A stretch of 7,075 bases of DNA from CAG-411 sp045124315. Its GTDB lineage: Bacteria > Bacillota > Clostridia > Lachnospirales > Lachnospiraceae. Below the pieces are notes generated by a model. It saw only the letters and a list, made by a program, of their open reading frames with translations. It had not been told where the DNA came from and did no database searches. Position numbers and translations under genes: made by a program. Positions 1 through 6,813 of the stretch are shown piece by piece. Position 1 is the stretch's first letter, and the number at the start of each line of letters is the position of its first letter. Location of the stretch: contig JBGVLO010000196.1 of NCBI GenBank assembly GCA_045124315.1, positions 1 to 7,075 of the forward strand. The letters run 5' to 3'.

Positions 1-6
1 ATTATC

Positions 7-48
7 ATAGACTCTGTAATCAATTATTTTTGGTTACAGAGTCTATTT
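7..48 (+). terminator. Perfect 13-bp hairpin, possible terminator
   Basis: ATAGACTCTGTAA (7-19) pairs perfectly with TTACAGAGTCTAT (34-46) around a 14-nt loop. The following T-run is only three bases (46-48), so it is a weak match to a Rho-independent terminator. It may end transcription of a gene lying left of the window. An alternative is a DNA dyad near an element boundary. The stem itself is certain; the function is inferred. Confidence 0.4.
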
Positions 49-95
49 CCGTTGTGAGTACCTAGCCAGTACGTAGACCGACGGTATCACTATTA

Positions 96-236
96 AATGA
101 ATATGTTGATGTGCAGACAGTTATATACATAGAGGTGTTCATAGCACCGGATAATTACAAATCGCTGTCCATAGTCAACAAAGCGAAGCGAAAGCTTCTT
201 ACATACGAAATGAAAAAAGAGAACCGATGGAGATAA
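96..236 (+). pseudogene. Possible truncated gene remnant, unidentified
   Basis: An open frame of 46 codons lies between a stop at 93-95 and TAA at 234-236. Its product has a protein-like, lysine-rich C-terminal part containing KAKRKLLTYEMKKENRWR. No ATG lies in frame near the 5' end; the possible starts are GTG at 111 or 135, neither with a Shine-Dalgarno sequence. It could be the 3' end of a decayed gene or chance. I do not recognise a family. The minus-strand frame across the same bases is an alternative reading, also unsupported by an RBS. Confidence 0.2.
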
Positions 237-447
237 GTATGTTTATCTTCTTTTGAATTTATTACTATATGGTTCTCCATAAGCAAATATCCAGACGTAA
301 TGAGACTATTTTGTTTCATTATGTTTTGGTATGTTGAAAAAAATTTTGTATGAGAAGCAGTTGCAAGGATTACGGAAAGGTAATCAGCTTTGTAAACTAT
401 GGAGAGCGATTTTTCTATATCTGGTGTTGTTATGAAAATAACATTAT

Positions 448-475
448 TTGATGTTACCAGTCGTATGTATATAAC
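448..475 (+). promoter_or_regulatory. Candidate sigma-A promoter for recombinase operon
   Basis: TTGATG (448-453) and TATAAC (470-475) are separated by 16 bases, a fair fit to the housekeeping -35/-10 consensus. Initiation near 482 would give a leader of about 85 nt ahead of the small ORF at 568. AT-rich sequence produces such matches by chance, so this is a candidate only. Confidence 0.35.
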
Positions 476-527
476 TGTCATTTTATTTTACAAAATATTT
501 CTTGTTCAGGTGGCTACTCTTTTACAT

Positions 528-547
528 AGAACCATGCCGGCGGTTCT
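528..547 (+). promoter_or_regulatory. Leader hairpin just upstream of RBS
   Basis: AGAACC (528-533) pairs with GGTTCT (542-547) around the GC-rich 8-nt loop ATGCCGGC. It ends 9 nt before the AAAGGAG ribosome binding site (557-563) of the first operon gene. There is no T-tract after it, so it is not a terminator. It could modulate ribosome access or be a protein-binding operator. The structure is seen; the role is a guess. Confidence 0.3.
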
Positions 548-567
548 GATACAAGTAAAGGAGATGA

Positions 568-759
568 ATGCTATTGAGTTATGAGAACCCACAGAGTAGC
601 GACATTAAGGAACAAGAAACCATGCAAGCAGAGCAGACAGATCATAGTGATTACAAAGTCTATGGAAAGTATAAAGTAAAGTCAACTTATTCCGGTACAG
701 ATAGTATTACCGATTTAATGTTGGATTATGCAGCAAGAGTTGCATCACTGAAATATTGA
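568..759 (+). CDS. Small recombinase-operon leader protein, unknown function
   Basis: This encodes 63 residues in the position where clostridial serine-recombinase elements often carry a small accessory ORF (TnpW-like proteins lie in such operons). The N-terminal half is polar and acidic with repeated Glu/Gln. The C-terminal half reads as a short strand-turn-strand, YKVYGKYKVKSTYSG, then a helix ending in LMLDYAARVASLKY. There is no signal peptide, membrane segment or cysteine motif. AAAGGAG at 557-563 is only 4 nt from the ATG at 568; TTG at 574, 10 nt away, would give a product two residues shorter and fits the RBS spacing as well. It is cotranscribed with recombinase 1, 63 nt downstream. 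The TnpW-like label rests on size and place, not on a recognised motif. A recombination accessory role is inference. Confidence 0.6.
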   Translation: MLLSYENPQSSDIKEQETMQAEQTDHSDYKVYGKYKVKSTYSGTDSITDLMLDYAARVASLKY

Positions 760-818
760 TACTGGTAGATGATGAAAAAGAGCTGGCGGTGTTTGGTCAG
801 CCGGAAGGACAACGGTGA
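756..818 (+). CDS. Tiny bridging ORF, 20 codons, doubtful
   Basis: TTG at 756-758 overlaps the stop of the preceding small gene (TTGA overlap) and opens a frame of 20 codons ending at TGA 816-818, four bases before the ATG of recombinase 1. The product starts MILVDDEKELAVFGQ, which is protein-like in composition. No RBS precedes it, so translation would depend on coupling. Possible roles are coupling ribosomes into recombinase 1, or the tail of the 63-aa protein reached by frameshift. Chance is a serious alternative because the frame is so short. Confidence 0.2.
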   Translation: MILVDDEKELAVFGQPEGQR

Positions 819-822
819 AATT

Positions 823-2487
823 ATGGGAAATACAGATAAGAAAGAAATATATAAAACAGCAATGTATCTTCGACTTTCAAAGGGAGACGGAGATGTTGAT
901 GGTATTGGCAAAGAGGAAAGTAATAGTATTACAAATCAGAGAATGATTATTTTAAGTTTTTTAGAAAAACACAAGGATTTGAAACTTGTGGATACTTATA
1001 TTGATGATGGTTATACAGGGACTAATTTTGACAGACCAGAATGGAAGCGGATGATGGCAGACGTAGATGCTGGAAAGATTAATGCCATTGTCTGCAAGGA
1101 CTTGTCAAGGTTTGGAAGGGAAAGAATTGAAACCGGAAATTATATTGCAAAGATTTTTAAGCAGAAAGGCATTCGTTTTATTGCAATTAATGATAATTAT
1201 GATACGTTGACGGCAGAGGGGAGTGAAACAAATATTGTCATTCCTGTAAAGGCTTTGACAAATGACAATTTCAGCAGGGATATTTCTACGAAGGTGCGTT
1301 CCAGTCAGAGTATCAAAAGAGAAAAAGGGGATTATATTGGAGCATTTGCACCTTATGGATATGTGAAATCTGAGAAAAACAAGAACAGGCTGGTGCCGGA
1401 TCCGGGAGTGGCTGGTATTGTACAGGAAATATTTGCAAAGAAACTGGCAGGAGTAAGTGCAAATTGTATCGCAAAAGAACTGAATGCAAGGGGCGTGTTG
1501 TCTCCAGCGGAATATAAAAAACAGCAAGGACAGAATTTTAAGACGAATTTTCAAGGAGCAAAACAGTCCCAGTGGTCTGCTAAGACTGTAATAAGAATAT
1601 TACAGGATGAAGTGTATATTGGCACAGTGGTTCAGGGAAAGCGGGCAAAAGTCAGTTATAAAGTGAAAAAAGAAATTAACAGACCCCAGAGCGAATGGAT
1701 TCGTGTTGAAAATATGCATGAAGCGATTGTAAGAAAGAGTGATTTTGAAGCGGTACAGCTTCTTATGTCCAGAGATTCCATAAAGAGTAGTGAAACTTCA
1801 GCATCCTATATGTATTCCGCACTGCTGTATTGTGGAGATTGTGGTAAAAGCATGGTCCGTAGGAAATCATTAGTCAATGGTAGGGAACATATCTGTTACA
1901 TTTGTTCAGGTTACAATCGTTATGGTAACTGTAGTAGGCATACGATACGAGAAGAAGATTTGAACAATATTGTCTTAAGTGAACTTAAGAGTAGGATTGA
2001 AAGTATGTGTGACTGTCAGAAATTAGCTAAAAATCTGGACAAGCTTAATGTGAATTTTGATGAAGCGGTGGCACACGATCTGGAGATTTTGCATCTGAAA
2101 AGCGAACTTACAAAGTGCGGTACTTTAAAGTCAGCATTGTACCAAGATTTGAAAGAGGGAATGATTAGTCAGTCCCAGTTCAATCAATATAGGGAAAATT
2201 ACACAAATAGGGAGATGGCGATACAGAGTGCCATTAAGGAGCAGGAAAACATTATTCGTGGAATATACGAACATGGGATTGCAGCGGGTACAAAGTTAGA
2301 TGAATTGAGAGAAAATCTTACTATAAATTCTCTGGATCGAATGGTACTTGTAACATTTATTGACAGAATTTTGATTTTTGAGGATAACAGGATTGAAATT
2401 GTCTTTAAGTATAGAAATGAAATGGAGAAGATGGAAGGAATTATCTGCACTGCAAAGAAAAAGGAAACTGTGAAGGAGGCTGTTTAA
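823..2487 (+). CDS. Large serine recombinase 1
   Basis: This is a site-specific DNA recombinase of the large serine (resolvase/invertase) family that would cut and rejoin element ends through a 5'-phosphoserine intermediate. From ATG 823 it has 554 residues, a normal length. The N-terminal resolvase domain shows YLRLS with nucleophile Ser19 and the conserved arginines in DLSRFGR (Arg96, Arg99). The recombinase domain begins near PYGY at 177. A zinc ribbon uses Cys337/Cys340 with Cys361 and Cys370 (Cys358 is an alternative). A coiled coil spans about 418-480. The frame is open back to ATG 769, but those 18 extra codons have no RBS and lie outside the family fold. The 823 start has only weak signals: GGAAGG 14 nt upstream, and the stop of the tiny ORF 4 nt before. 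All catalytic features are intact. The next recombinase follows with no gap. Confidence 0.93.
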   Translation: MGNTDKKEIYKTAMYLRLSKGDGDVDGIGKEESNSITNQRMIILSFLEKHKDLKLVDTYIDDGYTGTNFDRPEWKRMMADVDAGKINAIVCKDLSRFGRERIETGNYIAKIFKQKGIRFIAINDNYDTLTAEGSETNIVIPVKALTNDNFSRDISTKVRSSQSIKREKGDYIGAFAPYGYVKSEKNKNRLVPDPGVAGIVQEIFAKKLAGVSANCIAKELNARGVLSPAEYKKQQGQNFKTNFQGAKQSQWSAKTVIRILQDEVYIGTVVQGKRAKVSYKVKKEINRPQSEWIRVENMHEAIVRKSDFEAVQLLMSRDSIKSSETSASYMYSALLYCGDCGKSMVRRKSLVNGREHICYICSGYNRYGNCSRHTIREEDLNNIVLSELKSRIESMCDCQKLAKNLDKLNVNFDEAVAHDLEILHLKSELTKCGTLKSALYQDLKEGMISQSQFNQYRENYTNREMAIQSAIKEQENIIRGIYEHGIAAGTKLDELRENLTINSLDRMVLVTFIDRILIFEDNRIEIVFKYRNEMEKMEGIICTAKKKETVKEAV

Positions 2488-4191
2488 GTGGCAAGAACCA
2501 AGAGCAGATTTAATGCAGTAAGTGTAGAAAAAGAAATGGTTCCGGACGTAATTGTTTCTGAGAAAAAATACAAGGTTGCATTATATGCCAGGTTGTCTGT
2601 GGAGAGAGTGAGCATATCTGGAAATTCTATAGAGAGTCAGCTTGATATTATGAAAGCCTTTCTATCGAGGTATTCTGAATTTCAGGAATATTATGTGTAC
2701 ACGGATAATGGATATTCAGGCACTCATTTTGACAGACCGGAATTTAAACGAATGATGGATGATGTAAGAAACGGAAAAATAAATTGCATCTGTGTCAAGG
2801 ACTTAAGCAGATTTGGAAGAGATTATCTAGAAACGGGAAATTACATTGAAACCATATTTCCTTTTATGGGTGTCCGCTTCATATCTGTGAATGATCATTT
2901 TGATACGGAGCAGGATTACAACGAGAACAAATCATTAGAAATTGCTTTGAAAAATCTTATCAATGATATGTATGCCAAAGATATTTCCAAGAGGCTTGTG
3001 GTTACAAGACAGCATGAAATGGAAAGAGGAAAATTTACCGGAAGTAATGCTCCTTATGGGTACAAGGTAAATGAGGCTGATCCAATGAGACGTTTTATTG
3101 TAGATGAGCCGGCGGCAGCAGTTGTAAGAAAGATATTTTCTATGGCATTGGAAGGCAAATCACTCAGAAAAATATCCATCGATCTTCAAAGTGAAAATTT
3201 CAGTATTCCGGCACAGTATCTTAAAAAAGGGCATTTGTATCAGGAAAATGGCGATGAGAAAAAGATATGGCATATTGGAACATTATCAAATATTTTAAAG
3301 AACCAGGCATATATCGGAAATCTGGTGCAGGGAAAAAGAAAAGCAAGATTATGTGACAATGAGAAACGTCATTTTACAGATGAAGAAGAGTGGATTATTT
3401 GTGAAAATACCCATGAACCAATCATAAGCAGAGAAATTTTTAATAAAGTGCGGGCACTGTATGAGAAAAAAATAAATGACAGTCCTTTTAGCTCTGAAAG
3501 AGGAAAGCATATTTCAATCAAGGATAATAAATATGTAGGTCTGATATACTGCGGAAATTGTGGAAAGAAACTGGAATTTTTATCATCTATGGTTGATAAA
3601 TGTGGCAAGCTTAACAGAAAGTATTATTTTCAGTGTTGCAATAATTTTGATGCATCGAAGGCAGCGGTTTCTTGTCATGTGCGTATAACAGAAGATAAAT
3701 TAGATGAGATTGTATATGAGATTATTAAAAAACAGGTAAAGGTGTTTACGGATAAGAAAGAAATTATTTCAGTGGCAGAGAATGCTTTGAAACAGGATAT
3801 GAAGCAGTTTAATGAGAAAATCAAAGAATTGAAAAGTCAGATTGAAAAAGAAGAATATACTGTCAGCAGGAAGTATGAAGAATATGTGACAGGTGAAATC
3901 AGTTCAAAGGAGTTTACCAAAGTACAAGCTCGAGCAAAACAGCAAATTGACAGTTTAAATGACAAGATTGTTGATATGGAAAATGACAGAATAAAATGGA
4001 AAAAGCAGGTGGAAGAAAAGCTGGCAATCTTAAAGTCTTTGTATCGTGTAAATGGTAAAAAATCACTGGATAAAAGTATGCTTCATATATTAATTCAAAA
4101 AATAGAAATTATGCCGGATTCGGAGATCAAGATTGTATTTCATTTTGAGAATCCTTTGAATGATGTGGTGGACGGTGAAAGTGCAACGTAA
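2488..4191 (+). CDS. Large serine recombinase 2
   Basis: This is a second large serine recombinase of 567 residues. It starts at GTG directly after the TAA of recombinase 1, with AAGGAGG (2473-2479) 8 nt upstream inside that gene, so the two are translationally linked. A basic N-terminal extension of about 27 residues precedes the catalytic YARLS motif (Ser37). The DLSRFGR block is at 105-111 (Arg108, Arg111) and the recombinase domain starts near PYGY at 189. The zinc ribbon has CGNC at 355-358 with the second pair from Cys383/Cys384 and Cys396. A long coiled coil runs from about 433 to 511. It is clearly diverged from the other two, with GNSIESQ where they have SNSI-NQR, so this is not a recent duplication. 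All catalytic features are intact. It probably partners recombinase 1, by analogy with paired enzymes such as CcrA/CcrB; that is inference. Confidence 0.94.
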   Translation: MARTKSRFNAVSVEKEMVPDVIVSEKKYKVALYARLSVERVSISGNSIESQLDIMKAFLSRYSEFQEYYVYTDNGYSGTHFDRPEFKRMMDDVRNGKINCICVKDLSRFGRDYLETGNYIETIFPFMGVRFISVNDHFDTEQDYNENKSLEIALKNLINDMYAKDISKRLVVTRQHEMERGKFTGSNAPYGYKVNEADPMRRFIVDEPAAAVVRKIFSMALEGKSLRKISIDLQSENFSIPAQYLKKGHLYQENGDEKKIWHIGTLSNILKNQAYIGNLVQGKRKARLCDNEKRHFTDEEEWIICENTHEPIISREIFNKVRALYEKKINDSPFSSERGKHISIKDNKYVGLIYCGNCGKKLEFLSSMVDKCGKLNRKYYFQCCNNFDASKAAVSCHVRITEDKLDEIVYEIIKKQVKVFTDKKEIISVAENALKQDMKQFNEKIKELKSQIEKEEYTVSRKYEEYVTGEISSKEFTKVQARAKQQIDSLNDKIVDMENDRIKWKKQVEEKLAILKSLYRVNGKKSLDKSMLHILIQKIEIMPDSEIKIVFHFENPLNDVVDGESAT

Positions 4192-4338
4192 CGATTTGGA
4201 CAGGGGCGATTACCTGGCGGATTGTCCTTGTGGCAATGCATTTGTTTTACTGGTTGTAAGTCCACTAGGTTATTTTTATCCGGTTCTATATGTACTTACA
4301 ATGTAATGGTTCAGCCGAAAGGCTGAATTGTTACGTTG
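4184..4338 (+). ncRNA. Candidate structured RNA between recombinases 2 and 3
   Basis: CAACGTAAC (4184-4192) pairs perfectly with GTTACGTTG (4330-4338), enclosing about 137 nt with three further hairpins. They are GGACA/TGTCC (4198-4202/4223-4227) with inner CAGG/CCTG; TTGTAAGT/ACTTACAA (4254-4261/4294-4301) extended by TTAC/GTAA across an internal loop; and a perfect 7-bp stem TTCAGCC-GAAA-GGCTGAA (4310-4327) with a GNRA tetraloop. The closing stem overlaps the stop codon of recombinase 2. No T-tract follows, so it is not a simple terminator. It could be a cis-regulatory RNA uncoupling recombinase 3 from 1 and 2, a processed small RNA, or a DNA dyad bound by the recombinases. I do not recognise a named RNA family. 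The pairings are read directly from the sequence; the multi-branched fold and any function are inferred. Confidence 0.35.
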
Positions 4339-4489
4339 TGTCAAACATAAATAAAGGTACCATGTTGATCAAAGATGGATGTAGAGGAGTAGAGGGTAGT
4401 GTCAACTGATTTATGAAAAAATTGAGCCAGAAAAAAGGCTCAAATGAACCCAGAAAACTGTAAATAAGTAGAGATTGGAGGTTTTTGCA
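4339..4489. other. Leader of recombinase 3, no gene
   Basis: This is the second half of the gap between recombinases 2 and 3. It contains a 7-bp hairpin at 4422-4443 (TTGAGCC, 8-nt A-rich loop, GGCTCAA). Preceded by a run of six A at 4416-4421, it reads on the minus strand as a small hairpin followed by six T, so it could be a weak minus-strand terminator. Two tiny frames here (15-16 codons) have no RBS. No convincing promoter for recombinase 3 is visible, although the gap itself suggests one or a regulated read-through. Confidence 0.4.
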
Positions 4490-6061
4490 ATGGGAAAATT
4501 AGTATCATATCTTCGCTTATCAAGAGAGGATGAATTTGTAAAAGATGAAAGTAACAGTATCAGTAACCAGAGAGAACTGATTCGAAAATATATACATAAA
4601 TCCCCTGAACTTATGAAAATGAAGCAGGTGGAGTTAAAGGATGATGGATATTCCGGCAAAAATATGGAACGTCCGGCTATGCAGGAACTGCTTACAATGA
4701 TAAAAAAAGGAAATGTGTCCTGTATTATCGTTAAGGATATCAGCAGATTTTCGAGAGATTATATTGAAACCGGAAAATATATGGAGCAGATATTTCCATT
4801 TCTGGGAATAAGATTTATAGCCATCAATGACAATTATGACAGTGCAGAGTGCACAGGTGGAATTGCAGAGATTGACGTTGTATTTAAAGGAATTTTGTAT
4901 GATTTTTATAGTGAAGATCTTTCAGAAAAGGTAAAGACTTCGCTAGCGGTCCGCCGTGCCAATGGAAAGTATATTGCAGCATTTGCACCATATGGGTATC
5001 GAAAGTCAGAAAAGGATAAATATAAGCTTGAAATGGATGAATTTGCAAGTCAGATTGTAAAACGGATTTTCAGTGAATATCTGTCTGGCAAGTCTATGTA
5101 CAAAATTGCAGAGAAACTAAATCAAGAAGGAATTGATACACCGGGAGTTTATATTGCCATGCAGGAAGGAAATGAGAAACAGCTTGCAAAATACCATGAG
5201 AAAAAGCCTCTTTGGACTAATGTTGCGGTGGGGAGAATTCTTGCAAATGAGCAGTATACCGGCACCATGGTTTATAACCGTTTTAAAAGTGAGAATGTAG
5301 GAGACAAGCACGCCAAAGTCCTTCCGGAGGAGGAGTGGAAGCGTGTGGAGAATAGTCATATTGCTATTATCAGTAAAGAGGATTTTGAAAAGGTAGCAGC
5401 TATGAGAAAGGGAAATACTTGCGCCAGTGCTGAAAGAAAGCATGAAACACATTGTTTGACCGGTAAAATGATATGTGGAAACTGTGGGCATCGTTTGTCT
5501 CACACTTATGCCGGACGCCCAAAGTATTACTGTGCTAAGCATTATTTGGACAAGACAGATGGTAAATGTAATATAAGTGTTCTTGATGAAACTATGGAGC
5601 AGAATGTGATAAAGTCTTTGCAGATGTTCATGGATGTGCTGGTGGATTTTAGAAAAATTATGGATATGCAACGGGAAAAAAAGGCACAGCGTCTTGCGAT
5701 GGCAGAGAAGCATTTGATGGATATGGAGAACAGCTATGAGCGTATCAATAAGGATTTGTGTGATGCGTATGAAAGTTACAAGCTTGGCATGACAGATAAG
5801 GAAACTTATCTGGAGCAGAAAATGACCTATGAGCAGTTGTTGGAGCAGATGCAGGAAAATATTGAAAAGCAGAAGGTGGCAGTTAGTAAATTGGCAGATA
5901 CGGAGATGCCGGAAGTGGCAGGTTTTGAAATGTTGGAGGGGAAGATGGAATTACAGAAATTAAGTAGGGATGTTGTGGAGGCTTTTGTGGAGGAGATTGT
6001 TGTGTACGATAGGGAGAGGGTGGAAATAAAGTGGAAGTTTGGGAATAAAATCGAAGATTAA
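4490..6061 (+). CDS. Large serine recombinase 3
   Basis: This is a third large serine recombinase of 523 residues. GGAGG at 4477-4481 sits 8 nt before ATG 4490; an in-frame TTG at 4475 overlaps that RBS and is rejected as start. The catalytic motif YLRLS is very near the N-terminus (Ser11), followed by DISRFSR at 83-89 (Arg86, Arg89). The recombinase domain starts near PYGY at 167. The zinc ribbon uses Cys329/Cys332 with Cys348 and Cys360, and a coiled coil covers about 394-460. Locally it is closer to recombinase 1 than to 2 (shared YLRLS, SNSI-NQR and AFAPYGY-KSEK), but distinct. It is separated from recombinase 2 by 298 bp with structured sequence, so it may be expressed differently from the first two. 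All catalytic features are present; its division of labour with 1 and 2 is unknown. Confidence 0.94.
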   Translation: MGKLVSYLRLSREDEFVKDESNSISNQRELIRKYIHKSPELMKMKQVELKDDGYSGKNMERPAMQELLTMIKKGNVSCIIVKDISRFSRDYIETGKYMEQIFPFLGIRFIAINDNYDSAECTGGIAEIDVVFKGILYDFYSEDLSEKVKTSLAVRRANGKYIAAFAPYGYRKSEKDKYKLEMDEFASQIVKRIFSEYLSGKSMYKIAEKLNQEGIDTPGVYIAMQEGNEKQLAKYHEKKPLWTNVAVGRILANEQYTGTMVYNRFKSENVGDKHAKVLPEEEWKRVENSHIAIISKEDFEKVAAMRKGNTCASAERKHETHCLTGKMICGNCGHRLSHTYAGRPKYYCAKHYLDKTDGKCNISVLDETMEQNVIKSLQMFMDVLVDFRKIMDMQREKKAQRLAMAEKHLMDMENSYERINKDLCDAYESYKLGMTDKETYLEQKMTYEQLLEQMQENIEKQKVAVSKLADTEMPEVAGFEMLEGKMELQKLSRDVVEAFVEEIVVYDRERVEIKWKFGNKIED

Positions 6062-6088
6062 ACTGCATGTTTCTGAGAAAGATGCGGT
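6062..6088 (+). other. Imperfect dyad after recombinase 3, mRNA hairpin or att site
   Basis: ACTGCAT (6062-6068) pairs with ATGCGGT (6082-6088, one G-T wobble); after one G-G mismatch, TTTC pairs with GAAA around a 3-nt centre (6074-6076). There is no T-tract, so termination is unlikely on its own. Large serine recombinases act on imperfect dyads of a few tens of bases, often beside the recombinase gene, so this is a possible attachment site as well as a possible 3' hairpin. No second copy was found in the window, so the att reading is only a hypothesis. Confidence 0.3.
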
Positions 6089-6095
6089 CTAAGTG

Positions 6096-6122
6096 TTAAC
6101 AAATGACTGGTTGTGGTATAAA
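6096..6122 (+). promoter_or_regulatory. Extended -10 promoter for the Fic gene
   Basis: TATAAA (6117-6122) is preceded by TG one base upstream (6114-6115), an extended -10 motif. TTAACA (6096-6101) lies 15 bases upstream as a short-spaced -35. Initiation near 6129 would leave a leader of about 28 nt containing the strong AAGGAGG RBS (6143-6149). This suggests the Fic gene is transcribed separately from the recombinases. Confidence 0.5.
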
Positions 6123-6156
6123 ATACATTTAGAAAGCTGGAAAAGGAGGGTGTGCT

Positions 6157-6813
6157 ATGTTGAAGTATATTAAAGAGCGAATAAGTGATTATAATGCCAA
6201 TTTCTTTATGAATGAATTATTTGAAGCATCTAAGGGATTGGGCGTTCTTGAGGCTAAGATAGATAATTATCATTTTAATAGTATTTTAGTTCCAATGTTG
6301 CATAAAAAAGAGGCTATATCTTCAATGTATATTGAGGGAACACAGACGACAATAAGTGATGTTTTTGAATATGAGGTTAGTGCAAAAAAAGGTGACGATA
6401 AGATAATGCAAGAAGTCAGTAATCATTCTAAATGTTTGTTTTATGGAGCAGATTACCTTCGTATGGAAAATTTTACGAATAGTTTTATAAAAAAGATACA
6501 TGAGATATTGATGCATGGGATTATTGATAAAAAGAAGGAACATACTTTGGGAAAATATAAGGAAAAAGATAATTTTATTGTGAACAGTGTAGGTACTGTG
6601 GTGTATACGCCGCCAAGTCATAAAGAAACAAAGAAGTATATGGACGAGTTATTGGATTTTATGAATGATATGCATGATGGTATTAATCCTTTAGTTAAAG
6701 CGGCTATTATTCATTCGCAGTTTGAGTCTATTCATCCATTTGATGATGACCATGTTATAATAAGGACAAAGTTAGAGAAACCCAGTAAAATCAATGGGTT
6801 AGCACTAATTTAG
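6157..6813 (+). pseudogene. Fic family protein, truncated in catalytic loop
   Basis: Intact Fic proteins transfer AMP or another phosphate-containing group to target proteins. The start is secure: AAGGAGG lies 7 nt before ATG 6157. Residues 53-65 include SMYIEG, matching the inhibitory [S/T]xxxE[G/N] motif with Glu60, so this is the class with an N-terminal inhibitory helix. The Fic core follows, including YTPPSHKET, and reaches HSQFESIHPFDD, with the catalytic-loop His193. The family expects GNGRxGR next, but from codon 198 (6748) the frame reads unrelated DHVIIRTK and ends at TAG 6811-6813 inside a terminator hairpin. No other frame restores GNGR. The nucleotide-binding loop and the C-terminal part are missing, so catalysis is very unlikely. 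It is probably a pseudogene made by insertion or recombination; a shortened protein with another role cannot be excluded. The gene has its own promoter. Confidence 0.85.

Larger units (their letters stand above)
1..567. other. Left non-coding stretch with leader region
   Basis: No gene here can be defended with confidence. The stretch holds a perfect hairpin at 7-46, a coding-looking frame without a clear start at 96-236, a small GNRA-loop hairpin at 185-198 (GAAGC, GAAA, GCTTC), a possible promoter at 448-475 and a leader hairpin at 528-547 just ahead of the next gene. Plus-strand frames between 237 and 447 are short and do not look conserved. A 108-codon open frame on the minus strand (155-481) lacks an RBS and is not accepted as a gene. 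The region probably separates a left-hand transcription unit from the recombinase operon. Confidence 0.5.

Noticed and set aside
769..822. N-terminal extension of recombinase 1 from ATG 769
   Set aside because: There is no Shine-Dalgarno sequence before 769, and the 18 added residues do not resemble the family's N-terminus. The ATG at 823 gives the normal distance to the catalytic serine.
1105..1554. A 149-codon minus-strand open frame
   Set aside because: It lies entirely opposite recombinase 1 catalytic and recombinase-domain codons and has no motif of its own; it is antisense shadow.
4192..4326. In-frame read-through extension of recombinase 2 (44 codons after TAA)
   Set aside because: The frame stays open to a TGA at 4324, but the translation is rich in Cys, Trp and Gly and unlike the coiled-coil tail. 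The family normally ends where the TAA is, and the bases are better explained by the paired structure.
4413..4463. A 16-codon plus-strand frame (MKKLSQKKGSNEPRKL)
   Set aside because: It has no RBS, is very short, and its codons largely coincide with the hairpin at 4422-4443.
5117..5713. A 198-codon minus-strand open frame
   Set aside because: It is antisense to the well-supported recombinase 3 coding sequence, and its composition (His, Leu, Ile, Phe, Cys) is typical of reversed lysine-rich coding DNA.
6322..6621. A 99-codon minus-strand open frame
   Set aside because: It is antisense to recognisable Fic-domain codons and has no RBS or motif.
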